Position numbers and translations under genes: made by a program. From NCBI RefSeq assembly GCF_018860585.1, contig NZ_JAHKPR010000001.1:1-57458 (forward strand): a stretch of 57,458 bases of DNA, in the 5' to 3' direction. The notes below the pieces were generated by a model that was not told the origin of the DNA, made no database searches, and worked only from the letters and a program-made list of their open reading frames with translations. Numbering within the stretch: the first letter of the stretch is position 1; the number at the start of each line of letters is the position of its first letter. The DNA is from Colwellia sp. E2M01. GTDB lineage: Bacteria > Pseudomonadota > Gammaproteobacteria > Enterobacterales > Alteromonadaceae. Shown here in pieces: positions 26,316 to 36,397 of the stretch.

Positions 26316-27617
26316 CTAATCATTTTTTGTAGCTTTCTGAACTACGAATAAATTATATGCAATCCCAGAAAACAATATTAACCAATAAAGTACTTCAGAC
26401 CTAGCCCTATTTAAAAATGTCATAAGCACAAGAAATCCAATAAATGAAGATCTAATTGCTATAACTTTAAAGTAACCTTTTATATCCCCTCGCCCTTTCA
26501 ACGTAATAATTGTTTTTCTTAGGTGATTTATAGAGCTAAAAATGAGTAATAAAAAAACTATTAATCCTGGATAACCAACCTCACTAAGTACTTCGAACCA
26601 AGTAGAGTGAACAGCACGGTTTTTACTTTTACCTGTATGAATATTTTCTGGTATATAAAAAGGAGCAAAATATTCAAATCCTTTATAGCCAGTACCAAGT
26701 GGATAATCTTTTGATAGATCTATAGCTGCTTTCCAAAAAACAGTTCTAGTAGCTCCGCTTTCTGCCCCCTCATTAACCTCATAATTTTGCATGGTCTGAA
26801 TACGCTGAATAGTCGTTTTATCGACTATAATTGAAAGAGCCAAAAGACCCATTAGTATAATGAAAATAACGGATGTTCTCTTAAACCGTAAATTTATCTT
26901 TGAAAAATATACGGAGAATAAAAATAAAGTAATACTAACGAATACAGCTAAAAATGCCCCTCGGCTATTTATTAGAATTAAGCCGTTGGTGATTAAGCCT
27001 CCTGCAATTACAAAACATAGCTTTCCCAATTTATTTTTAGTAAACCAAAAATAATATAAACAGAATACTAAGCTAGAAGCTATTGCCGCAGCAGTTCCAT
27101 TAGAGTCTGGAGAATCAACCATACCAATTCCTTCTACTCTTCCCATAGCATTTCGTCCAACTTGCATTGCTTGAAAACCAATATAAGAACTTCCTGCAAT
27201 ATAGCTATATAACATCCAATCTAATTTTTTATACGAATCACAACATTTAAATATAAAATATGTAATTATTCCTAACTTTATAAAGTCTATGGTTGCTTGA
27301 TTATGTAAAATATCTAATACAGCGAGTGGAGTTACGGCTACATAACAAAGGATAAACAGAACCATCCATTTAAATGGGGGAATAGCAAAAAATTTATTTT
27401 TAGAAAGTAAGTTTTTATTTAGAAGTGTAAAAAATATTAAAAGGACAACTATTATAAATGAATAAGGGAGGTTAGGCACACTGGCAGACCACCAACGCAT
27501 ATTTGGGTTAAAGAAATACACTAGCTGGTATACAATGACAAAATAGATAGGGTGGCTAAAAACCCCCCTAACTATTCCAAAAAAGTAAATGCCTATAAAT
27601 AGAAGTACATTAAGCAT
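26316..27617 (-). CDS. O-antigen ligase/polymerase-like membrane protein (XrtA-associated type)
   Basis: A 433-residue polytopic membrane protein with about ten helices. The region around MGRVEGIGMVDSPDSNGTAAA and INSRGAFLAV, followed by a large periplasmic loop with TGYKGFEYFAP and HSTWFEVLSEVGYPGL, is typical of the O-antigen ligase/Wzy superfamily (Wzy_C) and resembles the exosortase A-associated putative O-glycosylation ligase family TIGR03097. It would either polymerise repeat units or transfer glycans to an acceptor in the periplasm. It is the last gene of the 15-gene leftward run; its start overlaps the sulfotransferase end by 8 bp. It is the only Wzy/WaaL-like candidate in the window. 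Confidence 0.87.
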   Translation of the reverse strand: MLNVLLFIGIYFFGIVRGVFSHPIYFVIVYQLVYFFNPNMRWWSASVPNLPYSFIIVVLLIFFTLLNKNLLSKNKFFAIPPFKWMVLFILCYVAVTPLAVLDILHNQATIDFIKLGIITYFIFKCCDSYKKLDWMLYSYIAGSSYIGFQAMQVGRNAMGRVEGIGMVDSPDSNGTAAAIASSLVFCLYYFWFTKNKLGKLCFVIAGGLITNGLILINSRGAFLAVFVSITLFLFSVYFSKINLRFKRTSVIFIILMGLLALSIIVDKTTIQRIQTMQNYEVNEGAESGATRTVFWKAAIDLSKDYPLGTGYKGFEYFAPFYIPENIHTGKSKNRAVHSTWFEVLSEVGYPGLIVFLLLIFSSINHLRKTIITLKGRGDIKGYFKVIAIRSSFIGFLVLMTFLNRARSEVLYWLILFSGIAYNLFVVQKATKND

Positions 27618-28521
27618 TTCGTTTGAAAGGTTTACCGATGATTAATTGCAACTTTCTTATCTTTTTTAATATTGACGAAACAGGCTTTTTAACAATATCA
27701 TAATTGTATTCAGATAACATTTCTGATGCCACATCTTGAAATATTGCAATATCAATATCAGACATTTCATTTTTCCAAGCGCATACTCTTTGATTTTGAG
27801 GAGGTGAATCCGCATTATAATGTTGATTCAAAAGTGACTGCGGTATATATTTTGATGAACTTTTATAGAATTCAAGCATATTTTCTTCAAAAGGTTCTTC
27901 CAAAAATTGACACACTTGAATCAACGTTTCTTTAGATTGAAGAACAAGATCTTCGTACCTAATTTCAAGGTAACTATCATTCGGTAGCATTCTCCCTGAG
28001 CACATACCCAATTTCACATGTGAAGCCCACCATTCAGCTGCATCTTTAACGTTTTTGGGTCCCCATGTCATTTTCATTACAGAGTTAGCTACATCTCTAC
28101 CATCACGGATAATATGAATGAACTTACAGCTAGGGAACATCTGTCTAATTTTGTACATACGGTCTAAATAATCAGATTTATCCCCCCAACGAGCTTTACC
28201 ATGTGTATGCGCATATAATTTAAATATGGCTTCAACAACATCAGATATAGAGCTCTTATCATTTAACTGCTCCATCACCTCTGAAGCCTTAAAACTTACA
28301 TCCCACAACTTTAGAATATCTTCAGACAATATCTCTTCAATTAACCGCAGTCTATTATCTGATAAGCTTAGAACGCCAAAGTCATTTCTTTTGTCGTAAT
28401 ATTGGGTAATAAAGTGAGATTCATACGGTATAGCAATATTAGAGTGGCTATTAAGCATTTGTCTAATTAACGTTGTACCTGAACGGCCAACACCGACAAT
28501 AAAAATAGGGGCTTTATTCAT
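27610..28521 (-). CDS. PAPS-dependent sulfotransferase
   Basis: A 303-residue protein of the Sulfotransfer_3 type. The N-terminus has the 5'-phosphosulfate-binding loop FIVGVGRSGTTLIRQML at residues about 7-23. The 3'-phosphate-binding motif HIIRDGRDVANSV follows near residue 135. A later RYEDLVLQSKETL matches the conserved RYEDL strand-helix of these enzymes. It transfers sulfate from PAPS to a hydroxyl or amino group of an acceptor. In this operon the acceptor is most likely a sugar of the exopolysaccharide, which would make the polymer sulfated and anionic. It overlaps both neighbours by 8 bp. Confidence 0.9.
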   Translation of the reverse strand: MNKAPIFIVGVGRSGTTLIRQMLNSHSNIAIPYESHFITQYYDKRNDFGVLSLSDNRLRLIEEILSEDILKLWDVSFKASEVMEQLNDKSSISDVVEAIFKLYAHTHGKARWGDKSDYLDRMYKIRQMFPSCKFIHIIRDGRDVANSVMKMTWGPKNVKDAAEWWASHVKLGMCSGRMLPNDSYLEIRYEDLVLQSKETLIQVCQFLEEPFEENMLEFYKSSSKYIPQSLLNQHYNADSPPQNQRVCAWKNEMSDIDIAIFQDVASEMLSEYNYDIVKKPVSSILKKIRKLQLIIGKPFKRNA

Positions 28522-29707
28522 TTATTAAAATCTCATCCTTTATACATTCTATTAAAAATTCGTAATCACTTGAAAAATTATCAATATCTTCAGGTGTCCA
28601 ATATTCCATACCATCTAATGCACTTACTTTTGACGAAATTTTATTGCAAGAAGTATCGTAGATAGCTTTTTCTAAAATAATTGCCGCATTCTGAGCAGTA
28701 AATTTATTTTCTTTAATCCAATTATGTGGTGTGTATTTATGAATATTTGTTATTGATGCCTCAATTGCTTTATCTAAAGTATCATCATTAAAATAACCAC
28801 CAGTTTGTTCATTTATATATGAATATTTATCGCCAAAATTAAACCCTTCTCGTATTAAGCATGGGACATCAGCGTGTAACCCTTCTATTACTGAGCGGTT
28901 AAACCCTTCCCGTTTCGACAATAAAAGATTCAATTTAGATCTTTGATATAGCTTTGCGATTTGAACTTGATTGAGTGATTCAAATAGAGTTACTTGCTCT
29001 AAAACATCATATTTGCAGGCCAAATCGATTATATCTTGCTTAGTTATGTCTATCGGATATCCCACTAAAACACAAGTAAATATTTTCCCTCGTTTTTTTA
29101 GTTTTTGTAATGCTTCAAAAAGTAAATAATGCCTTTTTAATTTCAACCAAGACGATACCATGATGATATCAATATCTTTTTCAACCGCTTTATTTGGAGC
29201 AAATATTCTTGAGTCTATCCACCAGTTCGCGGCTATTGGAACTGGAATTAAATTATCAGAAAAACGATTTAAAAATCGCTCATCTCTTATCTCACCAGTT
29301 TGTACAAAAACATCTGTATTCAACCCTTTAAACATTAGGATATCAGGCATACAAAAGCGGGCAGTGCTTGGCTCTATAACAATGTGATAACGTTTTGTAA
29401 TTTCATCTATGTTAAAAAGGTAAGTAAGAGTTGGAAAAGCGTAGTTATATGCAATCAATAGAATACCTTTCTCTTGTTCTGTACTTGATCGCAATACAAT
29501 AGCCATATTTTTTAAAAATCGACCAGGATCTTTATAAAATTTTTGGCTTGGCCCAAAATCTTTATATGTAGCCGAATACATTTCTAAATATCTTTCCCAA
29601 CTTTTTTGAGTTGGTAACAAGACGCGAATCGAATACTCAACAAGAAAGTCTATTGTTGCGTAAAACCCGTGAAATTTACTGATAAAATAAACTAATTTTA
29701 CGATCAT
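28514..29707 (-). CDS. Family 1/4 glycosyltransferase
   Basis: A 397-residue GT-B glycosyltransferase. The N-terminal acceptor domain is poorly conserved and includes two somewhat hydrophobic stretches (residues 1-30). The C-terminal Glycos_transf_1 domain is clear: DIIMVSSWLKLKRHYLLFEAL, TCVLVGYPID, VTLFESLNQVQIAKLYQRSKLNLL, then SKREGFNRSVIEGL with the E-x7-E-like catalytic motif. It probably adds one sugar to the lipid-linked repeat unit. A 63-bp gap upstream (29708-29770) is the only notable spacer inside the 15-gene run and could hold an internal promoter. Donor and linkage cannot be told from sequence. Confidence 0.85.
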   Translation of the reverse strand: MIVKLVYFISKFHGFYATIDFLVEYSIRVLLPTQKSWERYLEMYSATYKDFGPSQKFYKDPGRFLKNMAIVLRSSTEQEKGILLIAYNYAFPTLTYLFNIDEITKRYHIVIEPSTARFCMPDILMFKGLNTDVFVQTGEIRDERFLNRFSDNLIPVPIAANWWIDSRIFAPNKAVEKDIDIIMVSSWLKLKRHYLLFEALQKLKKRGKIFTCVLVGYPIDITKQDIIDLACKYDVLEQVTLFESLNQVQIAKLYQRSKLNLLLSKREGFNRSVIEGLHADVPCLIREGFNFGDKYSYINEQTGGYFNDDTLDKAIEASITNIHKYTPHNWIKENKFTAQNAAIILEKAIYDTSCNKISSKVSALDGMEYWTPEDIDNFSSDYEFLIECIKDEILINE

Positions 29708-29770
29708 TTTATTCTCATTATGGTGTTTTTAATATAATTGATAGGCTGACTTTAGCATATCCTGAATTCG

Positions 29771-31264
29771 TTATGTTTTTTCGATGTGATTTTTAATTGT
29801 AGTTTTTTTAAATAGTTTGATTACTATTGGCTTTAAAATATATGCTAAATGCACCCCTTCGGAGGTCTTTTTATAATAAAGTTGATAACTAATAAACAGA
29901 CAGCAAAAATAAAAAAAACTGTAAAGTAAAAAACCAAAAATTAAAATAAATATAGAAGGTAAACTCATCATATTGATGAGTGTACTAACCGCGAGATATA
30001 CAGCATAATTAGAAATACATAAGGGAAGTATTAAAATAAAAAATGAACGAATTGAACATCTTAAAATAAAACAACAATATAAAAGCAAAGTTAATGTGGC
30101 TATTATTTCGAATAAGCTACGGTAATTAGCCATTAATTCAAACGATTCATTTCTATAGAATAATAGTAATGCTACAGTACCAAGCAAAGTTAATACGTTA
30201 TATAAAAAAAGGGGTTTTAATTGCCCCACTACAATTAAAATTTGGCTTGATATTCCTCCTAAAATGAATGCTAAAAAAAGCAATGAAAAAGCTTTAAAAA
30301 CACTTTCATGCTTCATCCATTGTTCACCTAAAAGCACGTACACAATCTCTGCACTAAAGCTGTACATAAACATAGTTATAGGTAATGCCAATAAAGCTAA
30401 AGTCAAAACTGCTAACTTAAATTTATGTCTTAATTTATCTCTATCGTGGCTATCTTCGGCGAAACTTGCTAATAAAGGTTCAGAGGCAGGGCCTAGCACC
30501 TGCGCTGCAGGCATTGTAGCTACATATTTAAAAGTATGGTAAATACCAATGGCTGTCACTCCTTGAAAAGCGCTTATAATAAAGTTGTCCGCTTGAGCTC
30601 TGCTATAACCAATTATTCCCTTTGATAATATCCACTTTGAAAAATTCCACTGCTCTTTTATTTTTACCAAAGTCACTTTAGGTCTATATTCGTTAATTAC
30701 GTATGAGCCGATACATTTTAAAATAGCAGAAAGTAAAAGCCCCACGATCATCGCCCAATAATTTTTCCAGATAAAAGCCATGATGATCACTAAAGCAACG
30801 CTAATAGACTTTTGAATAATAGCTAACTTCATGATTGGTATATAATTTTGTTTTTTCTTTAACAAGAATAAACCCGGATTGTTTAAAGCACTAATTAATA
30901 GCCATGGTGATATAACCCAGCAAACATAGGTAATTTCCTTAAGCTCATAGAAGTTTGCAAGGAGAGGACCACAACAAAAAAAAATGATTGACAGTAAAGT
31001 CCTAAGAATAATATCAAGAGTCCACGCAGAGTTTAAATCATCATTTGAAACGTATTTTTTTTGAATAATATATTGTTCTGTGCCCGCAGAGCTTATAGTT
31101 TCAAATAAATAAATAAAAATAGTAATGATCGCGACAATACCAAAATCACTTGGTGTTAAAATTCTTGCAAGAACAAGCGTACTTATAAGGCCGAGTCCTC
31201 TTTCGAAAAACTTGATAACCAAAGAAATAAGCGAGCTAGAGAGTGTTTTAATGGCAAGTGACAT
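29771..31264 (-). CDS. Wzx-like polysaccharide flippase
   Basis: A 497-residue membrane protein with about 12-14 predicted helices, belonging to the MOP/PST superfamily (Polysacc_synt, WzxC-like). The N-terminus with FFERGLGLISTLVLARILTPSDFG is a strong hallmark of these lipopolysaccharide and exopolysaccharide flippases. It would move undecaprenyl-diphosphate-linked repeat units from the cytoplasmic to the periplasmic face of the inner membrane, for the Wzy-like protein at 26316-27617. The stop of the upstream glycosyltransferase gene is 1 bp away, so the gene is tightly coupled. Confidence 0.92.
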   Translation of the reverse strand: MSLAIKTLSSSLISLVIKFFERGLGLISTLVLARILTPSDFGIVAIITIFIYLFETISSAGTEQYIIQKKYVSNDDLNSAWTLDIILRTLLSIIFFCCGPLLANFYELKEITYVCWVISPWLLISALNNPGLFLLKKKQNYIPIMKLAIIQKSISVALVIIMAFIWKNYWAMIVGLLLSAILKCIGSYVINEYRPKVTLVKIKEQWNFSKWILSKGIIGYSRAQADNFIISAFQGVTAIGIYHTFKYVATMPAAQVLGPASEPLLASFAEDSHDRDKLRHKFKLAVLTLALLALPITMFMYSFSAEIVYVLLGEQWMKHESVFKAFSLLFLAFILGGISSQILIVVGQLKPLFLYNVLTLLGTVALLLFYRNESFELMANYRSLFEIIATLTLLLYCCFILRCSIRSFFILILPLCISNYAVYLAVSTLINMMSLPSIFILIFGFLLYSFFYFCCLFISYQLYYKKTSEGVHLAYILKPIVIKLFKKTTIKNHIEKT

Positions 31265-31265
31265 T

Positions 31266-32330
31266 TTAAGTGATCATTTTTTTGTAAGTATCTAAATACC
31301 GTTTAGCTATATTCGGCATAGAGAAATTGGCATTTATGTGTGTATAAGGGGTCATTCTTTTTATTAAAATATCTATATCTTCTATATTTACCTTGTTGAG
31401 TTCATCATCAAGGATAAAACCATTGGTTTTATGTGTAACGACTTCTCTTGATAGCCCTTCCATTGAAGATAATATAGGAACAACATTAAAAGACATTGCT
31501 TCTAGTACAACGTTAGGCATTCCTTCTTTTAAAGAAAAAAACAATAAGCCTTTCGCTTTTTTATAAAATTTAGTCAATTCTTTATTATCTAAATTCCCAG
31601 TAAAATGAATTTTATTATTATAAGGTTCTGCAAGTTCTTTACACATATTAAAATACCTAATATCACTTTCCGCCGCCGTATTACCATAGGGACCAATTAA
31701 GTACAGCTGTGCATTTTCTAATTTTGAATAATGATCAATAAAATACTTTATTGATATGTGAGCTTGCTTTCTTTTAACAATAGCCCCAACAAATACAAAT
31801 ATATTTTCTTTTTTTGTGAAGCTTATTGCTTCTACTTGATATTCAACACCATTGGGTATTATAACAATTTTATTGCTTGCTAAATACTTACTGTTGCTCG
31901 CGGCTATTTGATTGGAGAGAGCATTATTAATATTTACTGATTTAAGTAATTCTACATAATAGTTACCGAATTTTTTTTTTGATAAAGTATCGAAATCATC
32001 TTGCCCATACAGTGTTGACTTTAATAAGGTTTTTTTTCTTAGTAATGTGGCCAATATAAATGGAATGGAAAAATTGCCGTGAAAATGTACTACGTCGAAG
32101 TTATGCCTAATAAATTGGCAACAAAAAAAGCAAGCTTTACCTACCTGCCCTTTACCAACATGAGCTAGCGTTATTTCATTTACTTTTTCATTGTGGTTAA
32201 GCTTGTCGTCATTTAAGTTATATATTGTTATATTTACTCCTAAACTGACGAGGGCGTTAGCAAGTTTAAGTGCCTGTTGAGCTGCGCCGCTATGCTTATG
32301 AATTTGGTATACTACAAATGCAATGTTCAT
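31266..32330 (-). CDS. Family 4 glycosyltransferase
   Basis: A 354-residue GT-B enzyme. The N-terminal MNIAFVVYQIHKHSGAAQQ is a typical GT4 acceptor-site start with the SGAA loop. FVVFVHFHGNF-like elements follow (VVHFHGNFSIPF), then the C-terminal donor domain with IFVFVGAIVKRKQAH, LYLIGPYG, and the catalytic E-x7-E segment in KEGMPNVVLEAMSF. It overlaps the upstream glycosyltransferase gene by 4 bp (ATGA-type junction). It probably adds a sugar to the growing exopolysaccharide repeat unit from a nucleotide-sugar donor. Confidence 0.9.
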   Translation of the reverse strand: MNIAFVVYQIHKHSGAAQQALKLANALVSLGVNITIYNLNDDKLNHNEKVNEITLAHVGKGQVGKACFFCCQFIRHNFDVVHFHGNFSIPFILATLLRKKTLLKSTLYGQDDFDTLSKKKFGNYYVELLKSVNINNALSNQIAASNSKYLASNKIVIIPNGVEYQVEAISFTKKENIFVFVGAIVKRKQAHISIKYFIDHYSKLENAQLYLIGPYGNTAAESDIRYFNMCKELAEPYNNKIHFTGNLDNKELTKFYKKAKGLLFFSLKEGMPNVVLEAMSFNVVPILSSMEGLSREVVTHKTNGFILDDELNKVNIEDIDILIKRMTPYTHINANFSMPNIAKRYLDTYKKMIT

Positions 32331-33472
32331 TTAATGCCTATTAAAGATTTAAAACTCAGTTTCTTATAAATATTGCTATATAAGTAATTCATTGTGGTTG
32401 CTGAAAAGTATGAATCAAATCTCTTTTTTGCAGCGAGACTTAATTCTAAATATTTGTACTCCTCACTAATGATTTTTATCATAGCTTCCGCAAATAGACT
32501 TTCATCTTTATTTATGGTTACAAAGCCATTTTCACCTTCAATAACTATTTCAGGGTTGCCTCCAGCATTGGTTACTACACAGGGTTTACCAATAGACATT
32601 GCTTCAAGTAAGGTCATTGAAGTACCTTCACTTAACGATGAAAGTAGGAATATATCCATTAACGCAATATGGTAAGCGGGTTTTGACTCATAGCCAGTTA
32701 AAATCACATTGTTAGCTAAGTTTAACGTTTTTATACAGCGTTCAATATTTTCACGCTCTTCACCATCACCAACAATCATCAATGTAGTATTAGGATGTTC
32801 TACTAATACTTTTGAGAAGGCTTTGAGCATCATGGTGTGGTTTTTAATCGGGTCAAACCTTGCGACTGTGCCTAGCACCATGTGATTATCTGGAATACCT
32901 AGGCTTTCTTTTAGCGCGCGGACTTCTTCATCATCAACCTGCAAAGGAGCAATACCGTTATAGATTACATCAATAGACTTTTCTGAAATATTTTCAAACT
33001 CAACTAACGCTTGCTTAGTTGCTTTAGAAATTGCTGTCACTTGATCGGTAAACAGATTAAGTATTGGATTGATTAGCTTTCGCTTCCAAGTGCTTGAATC
33101 GGGATAGAAGCGGCCATGCTCAGTAAAAATCACTTTTGTTTTAGTGAATGCTGCAGCAATAACACCATACACCCATGGTGTATATTGATGACAGTGGATA
33201 ATATCAATATTATTTTCTTTAATGGTTTTACGAATACTAGCAATGAGCTTTTTATCAAAACCAGGTTGTCTGTTAAACTCAAAGAATTCTATACCATCTT
33301 TTTGAAGTTCTTCTGCGAATGGACCTAAAGGTGACTCAATACAAAGTACAGACATTTTAAATTGATTATGTTCACTACCATCAATTATATTTTTGATGAC
33401 CATTTCAGTACCACCAATACGCATATCGTAAGTGATATGCATGATGTTTAATTTTTTGTGGCGTGATGTCAT
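32327..33472 (-). CDS. Family 4 glycosyltransferase of the XrtA locus
   Basis: A 381-residue retaining GT-B enzyme. It has the acceptor loop MHITYDMRIGGTEMVI, the NIDIIHCHQYTPWVYG strand, and the donor-binding domain with LGTVARFDPIKNH, LMIVGDGEERE, and LSEGTSMTLLEAMSIGKP, which contains the E-x7-E motif. The RIGGTE start resembles the XrtA-associated TIGR03088 family but I am not sure of that assignment. Its start shares one base with the stop of the amidotransferase gene (TAATG junction), and its end overlaps the next glycosyltransferase by 4 bp. Confidence 0.9.
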   Translation of the reverse strand: MTSRHKKLNIMHITYDMRIGGTEMVIKNIIDGSEHNQFKMSVLCIESPLGPFAEELQKDGIEFFEFNRQPGFDKKLIASIRKTIKENNIDIIHCHQYTPWVYGVIAAAFTKTKVIFTEHGRFYPDSSTWKRKLINPILNLFTDQVTAISKATKQALVEFENISEKSIDVIYNGIAPLQVDDEEVRALKESLGIPDNHMVLGTVARFDPIKNHTMMLKAFSKVLVEHPNTTLMIVGDGEERENIERCIKTLNLANNVILTGYESKPAYHIALMDIFLLSSLSEGTSMTLLEAMSIGKPCVVTNAGGNPEIVIEGENGFVTINKDESLFAEAMIKIISEEYKYLELSLAAKKRFDSYFSATTMNYLYSNIYKKLSFKSLIGIK

Positions 33473-35361
33473 TATTGTTCTACCGTCATGTATTTATCCC
33501 ACCACATTTGAAACATTAACATGCTCCATAAGGGCGCAGAGTAATCTATACTTTTATCTTGATGCTGTTGCCACATTTTTTTAATCACTTCTGGTTTAAA
33601 GTAATCGATTAAACCAGCTTTACGATTGAACAAGCAATCTTCTGTAATGTCTTTGACTTCTCCTCTAAGCCAATCAGCTAAAGGCACGGAGAAACCCATT
33701 TTCTTACGGTACAAAATATCGTCGGTTAAAAAGGGTTTAAATATTTCTTTTAAAATATACTTTTTTTCACCTTCATTAAATTTGTATTTAGAAGGGATTT
33801 TCGCGGCAAACTCTACAAGTTTATAATCTAAAATAGGCGCCCTCACCTCAAGTGAGTTTGCCATACTCATGCGATCTACTTTGACTAAAATACCACCTGG
33901 TAAATAGGTTTTCATATCGGTATAGAGAATTTTTGATAAATGATCTGGGCCATCGGCTTTGTGATACGCATCTAAAGTGATTTTAGATGGGTGATAACCG
34001 TTAAGCTTACTTTTCATTTTATCGTTAACTAAGCCATTCCAGATTTCATCGGTAATAAATGAGTTAGTCATGTAAAAACCCATTGCCGGCTCAACACTTA
34101 AGCTTGTTAATAGCGATTTTGCTTTTCTAAATGGCTTAGCTTTAACACAACCTGCAACTTTAGCTAGGGTCGGAAAAACTGACCTTCTAATAACAGATGG
34201 AAATTTTTGACGTAGCTTGTTCTCTACATTATCAACAGAGTATTTTTCATAACCAGCGAAAACTTCATCACCACCATCGCCAGCAATGGCAACTGTTACT
34301 TGCTGTCTTGCTAGTTCAGAAACAAAATAGGTTGGTACCAGTGATGGATCAGCAAAAGGTTCATCAAAATAACTGACTATATCCATCAATTCATCTTTCA
34401 CATTTTGATGTACGGTAAATTCATGATGGTCTGTTTTATACTGCTCGGCTACTGAGCGAGCAAAATCAACTTCATTATATTTTTCATCATCAAAGCCAAT
34501 TGAGCAGGTAGTGATTGGTGATTCACTGTTTTTAGCCATCAAGGCAACAACGCCACTAGAGTCTACGCCGCCACTTAAAAAGGCTCCTAACGGCACATCA
34601 CTCACCATGCGACTTTTAGTGCAATGGTCGGTTAGTTGAGTTAAATCTGCTTTTAATTTCTCTTCTGAATCATTACTCGTTTGAGCAAAAGAAACATCCC
34701 AATACTGCTCTTTTTTAAGTCCTTTCGAGTTAAGGGTAATAAAGTGACCGGGCTCTAATTTGTAAACATCCTCAAAAATAGTTTTTGGATCAGGTATATA
34801 TTGATAAGCAAAAAAATCATAAACCGCATCTTCTCTGATTTTTTTAGGGATATTAGGTAAAACGAGTAATGCTTTTAATTCTGAGGCAAAGAATATGTTT
34901 TCGTTATCAAAATAATAATATAACGGTTTTTTACCCATTCTATCACGCGCAATAAACAGCTCTTGCTTTTCTTTATTCCATATAGCAAAAGCAAACATAC
35001 CATTAATATGCTCTAAACATTTTTCGCCGTATTTAGCGTATAGTACAAGTATTACTTCAGTATCGGTATGCGTATTAAATTGATAACCTTCGGCTAATAA
35101 GTCATTTCTAATTTTGTCAAAATCATATATCTCGCCATTAAAAACAATAACAAATTTATCATCCGATGAGTGCATTGGCTGGGTGCCTGCTGCTGATAAG
35201 TCAATAATACTTAATCTGCGGTGGCATAAGGCAACACCATCATCAATATATTCACCGCCAGCATCAGGGCCTCGATGAAAAATAGCCTCACCCATTTCTA
35301 CTAATGTTTGTTGCTTTGCTTTAACTTGATTGAATTGGGTAAAACCCGCGATACCACACAT
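33472..35361 (-). CDS. Exosortase A-associated asparagine-synthase-type amidotransferase
   Basis: A 629-residue two-domain enzyme. The start is set at the ATG at 35361 because the glutaminase domain needs the catalytic Cys2: the protein then begins MCGIAGF, and AGGAT stands just upstream. An upstream in-frame start at 35391 would bury the Cys. The N-terminal class II glutaminase has HRGPDAGGEY and FNGEIYDF. The C-terminal synthetase domain has the PP-loop SGGVDSSG near residue 260 and AGDGGDEVFAGY. It resembles TIGR03108, the exosortase A system amidotransferase. It probably amidates a uronic acid or attaches an amino group in the polysaccharide pathway. Its exact acceptor is unknown. Confidence 0.93.
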   Translation of the reverse strand: MCGIAGFTQFNQVKAKQQTLVEMGEAIFHRGPDAGGEYIDDGVALCHRRLSIIDLSAAGTQPMHSSDDKFVIVFNGEIYDFDKIRNDLLAEGYQFNTHTDTEVILVLYAKYGEKCLEHINGMFAFAIWNKEKQELFIARDRMGKKPLYYYFDNENIFFASELKALLVLPNIPKKIREDAVYDFFAYQYIPDPKTIFEDVYKLEPGHFITLNSKGLKKEQYWDVSFAQTSNDSEEKLKADLTQLTDHCTKSRMVSDVPLGAFLSGGVDSSGVVALMAKNSESPITTCSIGFDDEKYNEVDFARSVAEQYKTDHHEFTVHQNVKDELMDIVSYFDEPFADPSLVPTYFVSELARQQVTVAIAGDGGDEVFAGYEKYSVDNVENKLRQKFPSVIRRSVFPTLAKVAGCVKAKPFRKAKSLLTSLSVEPAMGFYMTNSFITDEIWNGLVNDKMKSKLNGYHPSKITLDAYHKADGPDHLSKILYTDMKTYLPGGILVKVDRMSMANSLEVRAPILDYKLVEFAAKIPSKYKFNEGEKKYILKEIFKPFLTDDILYRKKMGFSVPLADWLRGEVKDITEDCLFNRKAGLIDYFKPEVIKKMWQQHQDKSIDYSAPLWSMLMFQMWWDKYMTVEQ

Positions 35362-35363
35362 AC

Positions 35364-36389
35364 TTATCCTTTTACTTTTGAAAAAGACCAACGTTCACGA
35401 GAGTCCATTAAAGGTTTTTCAACTAATCGATATAAACACTCTGCAACTATCAATGAACCAATTATTGTTAGTAAAAAATATATAAGAAAAGGAAGCTGAA
35501 TTGGAATTCGCTTCATCAAAGCTAGAACTTCTGGGTGTAACAAATAAATAGAATATGATCTGGTAGCTATATAATACGCACCAGGTACATATAACATTTC
35601 ACTCCATTCCTTTGATGAATTAGCTAATAAAACCCATGAGCCAAAAATAAAAGCTAATAACAGCTTATTCGGATCTTGAACTCCCCATTCAGGAAAATAT
35701 CGAGCAACAAAGAAAAACACAAATGTAAAGGTAGCAATAATACTAATTGGTAAAGCCTTATCAGCTGCTTTTTTCCAGATTGCAGGATACGTATAATAAA
35801 TATGCGCTAATAACACCCCGAAAACACAACCATCAATCCTTACATGCGTTTCCTTAGGGTTACTATAAAGATTTAACTCTCTAAAGATAAAAGGAATAAC
35901 TAATAAAACCAATAATATTATCGTTGAATATTTATTATTTTTAGTCGCTAAAAAAGCCATTAATGGAGCTATTAATAAATAAAATTGCTCTTCAACAGCC
36001 AAAGACCAACTGATTGAGAAAAACTCTAAAGGAAAATAATAATTTTGAGTAAATATAAAATACTCAATTGGAAAAGATACATTGTCTTTTGTAATTAATC
36101 TTTGAGCGACTGATAAAATTAACACTACATAATATGCTGGTAATGTTCTCAACCAACGTCTCATCCAAAAGCGTTTAATATCAATGCTTCCTTCACGATT
36201 TGCTTCTCTAATTAAAGCACCACCCAATAACCAACCAGACAGAACGAAAAACAAATCAACCCCAATTCCACCTAACTGTAGAGGGGCGAGGTAAGATGGT
36301 GCTCCATAAGCTAATATAGAGTGCGCCAACAGCACCAACATAATAGCAATGGTCCTTAGGAAGTCCATTGACCTATATCTTGTATTCAT
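35364..36389 (-). CDS. Acyltransferase family 3 membrane protein (OafA/YrhL-like)
   Basis: A 341-residue protein with about ten membrane helices. Signature elements are RSMDFLRTIAIMLVLLAHS near the N-terminus (with the conserved His of the family), GGIGVDLFFVLSGWLLGG, and FSISWSLAVEEQFYL. These define the acyltransferase_3 family, which O-acylates sugars across the inner membrane. It likely O-acetylates the exopolysaccharide or its lipid-linked precursor. Its stop lies 2 bp from the amidotransferase start, whose Shine-Dalgarno sequence is inside this gene, so the two are coupled. Confidence 0.92.
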   Translation of the reverse strand: MNTRYRSMDFLRTIAIMLVLLAHSILAYGAPSYLAPLQLGGIGVDLFFVLSGWLLGGALIREANREGSIDIKRFWMRRWLRTLPAYYVVLILSVAQRLITKDNVSFPIEYFIFTQNYYFPLEFFSISWSLAVEEQFYLLIAPLMAFLATKNNKYSTIILLVLLVIPFIFRELNLYSNPKETHVRIDGCVFGVLLAHIYYTYPAIWKKAADKALPISIIATFTFVFFFVARYFPEWGVQDPNKLLLAFIFGSWVLLANSSKEWSEMLYVPGAYYIATRSYSIYLLHPEVLALMKRIPIQLPFLIYFLLTIIGSLIVAECLYRLVEKPLMDSRERWSFSKVKG

Positions 36390-36397
36390 TTCAATTC

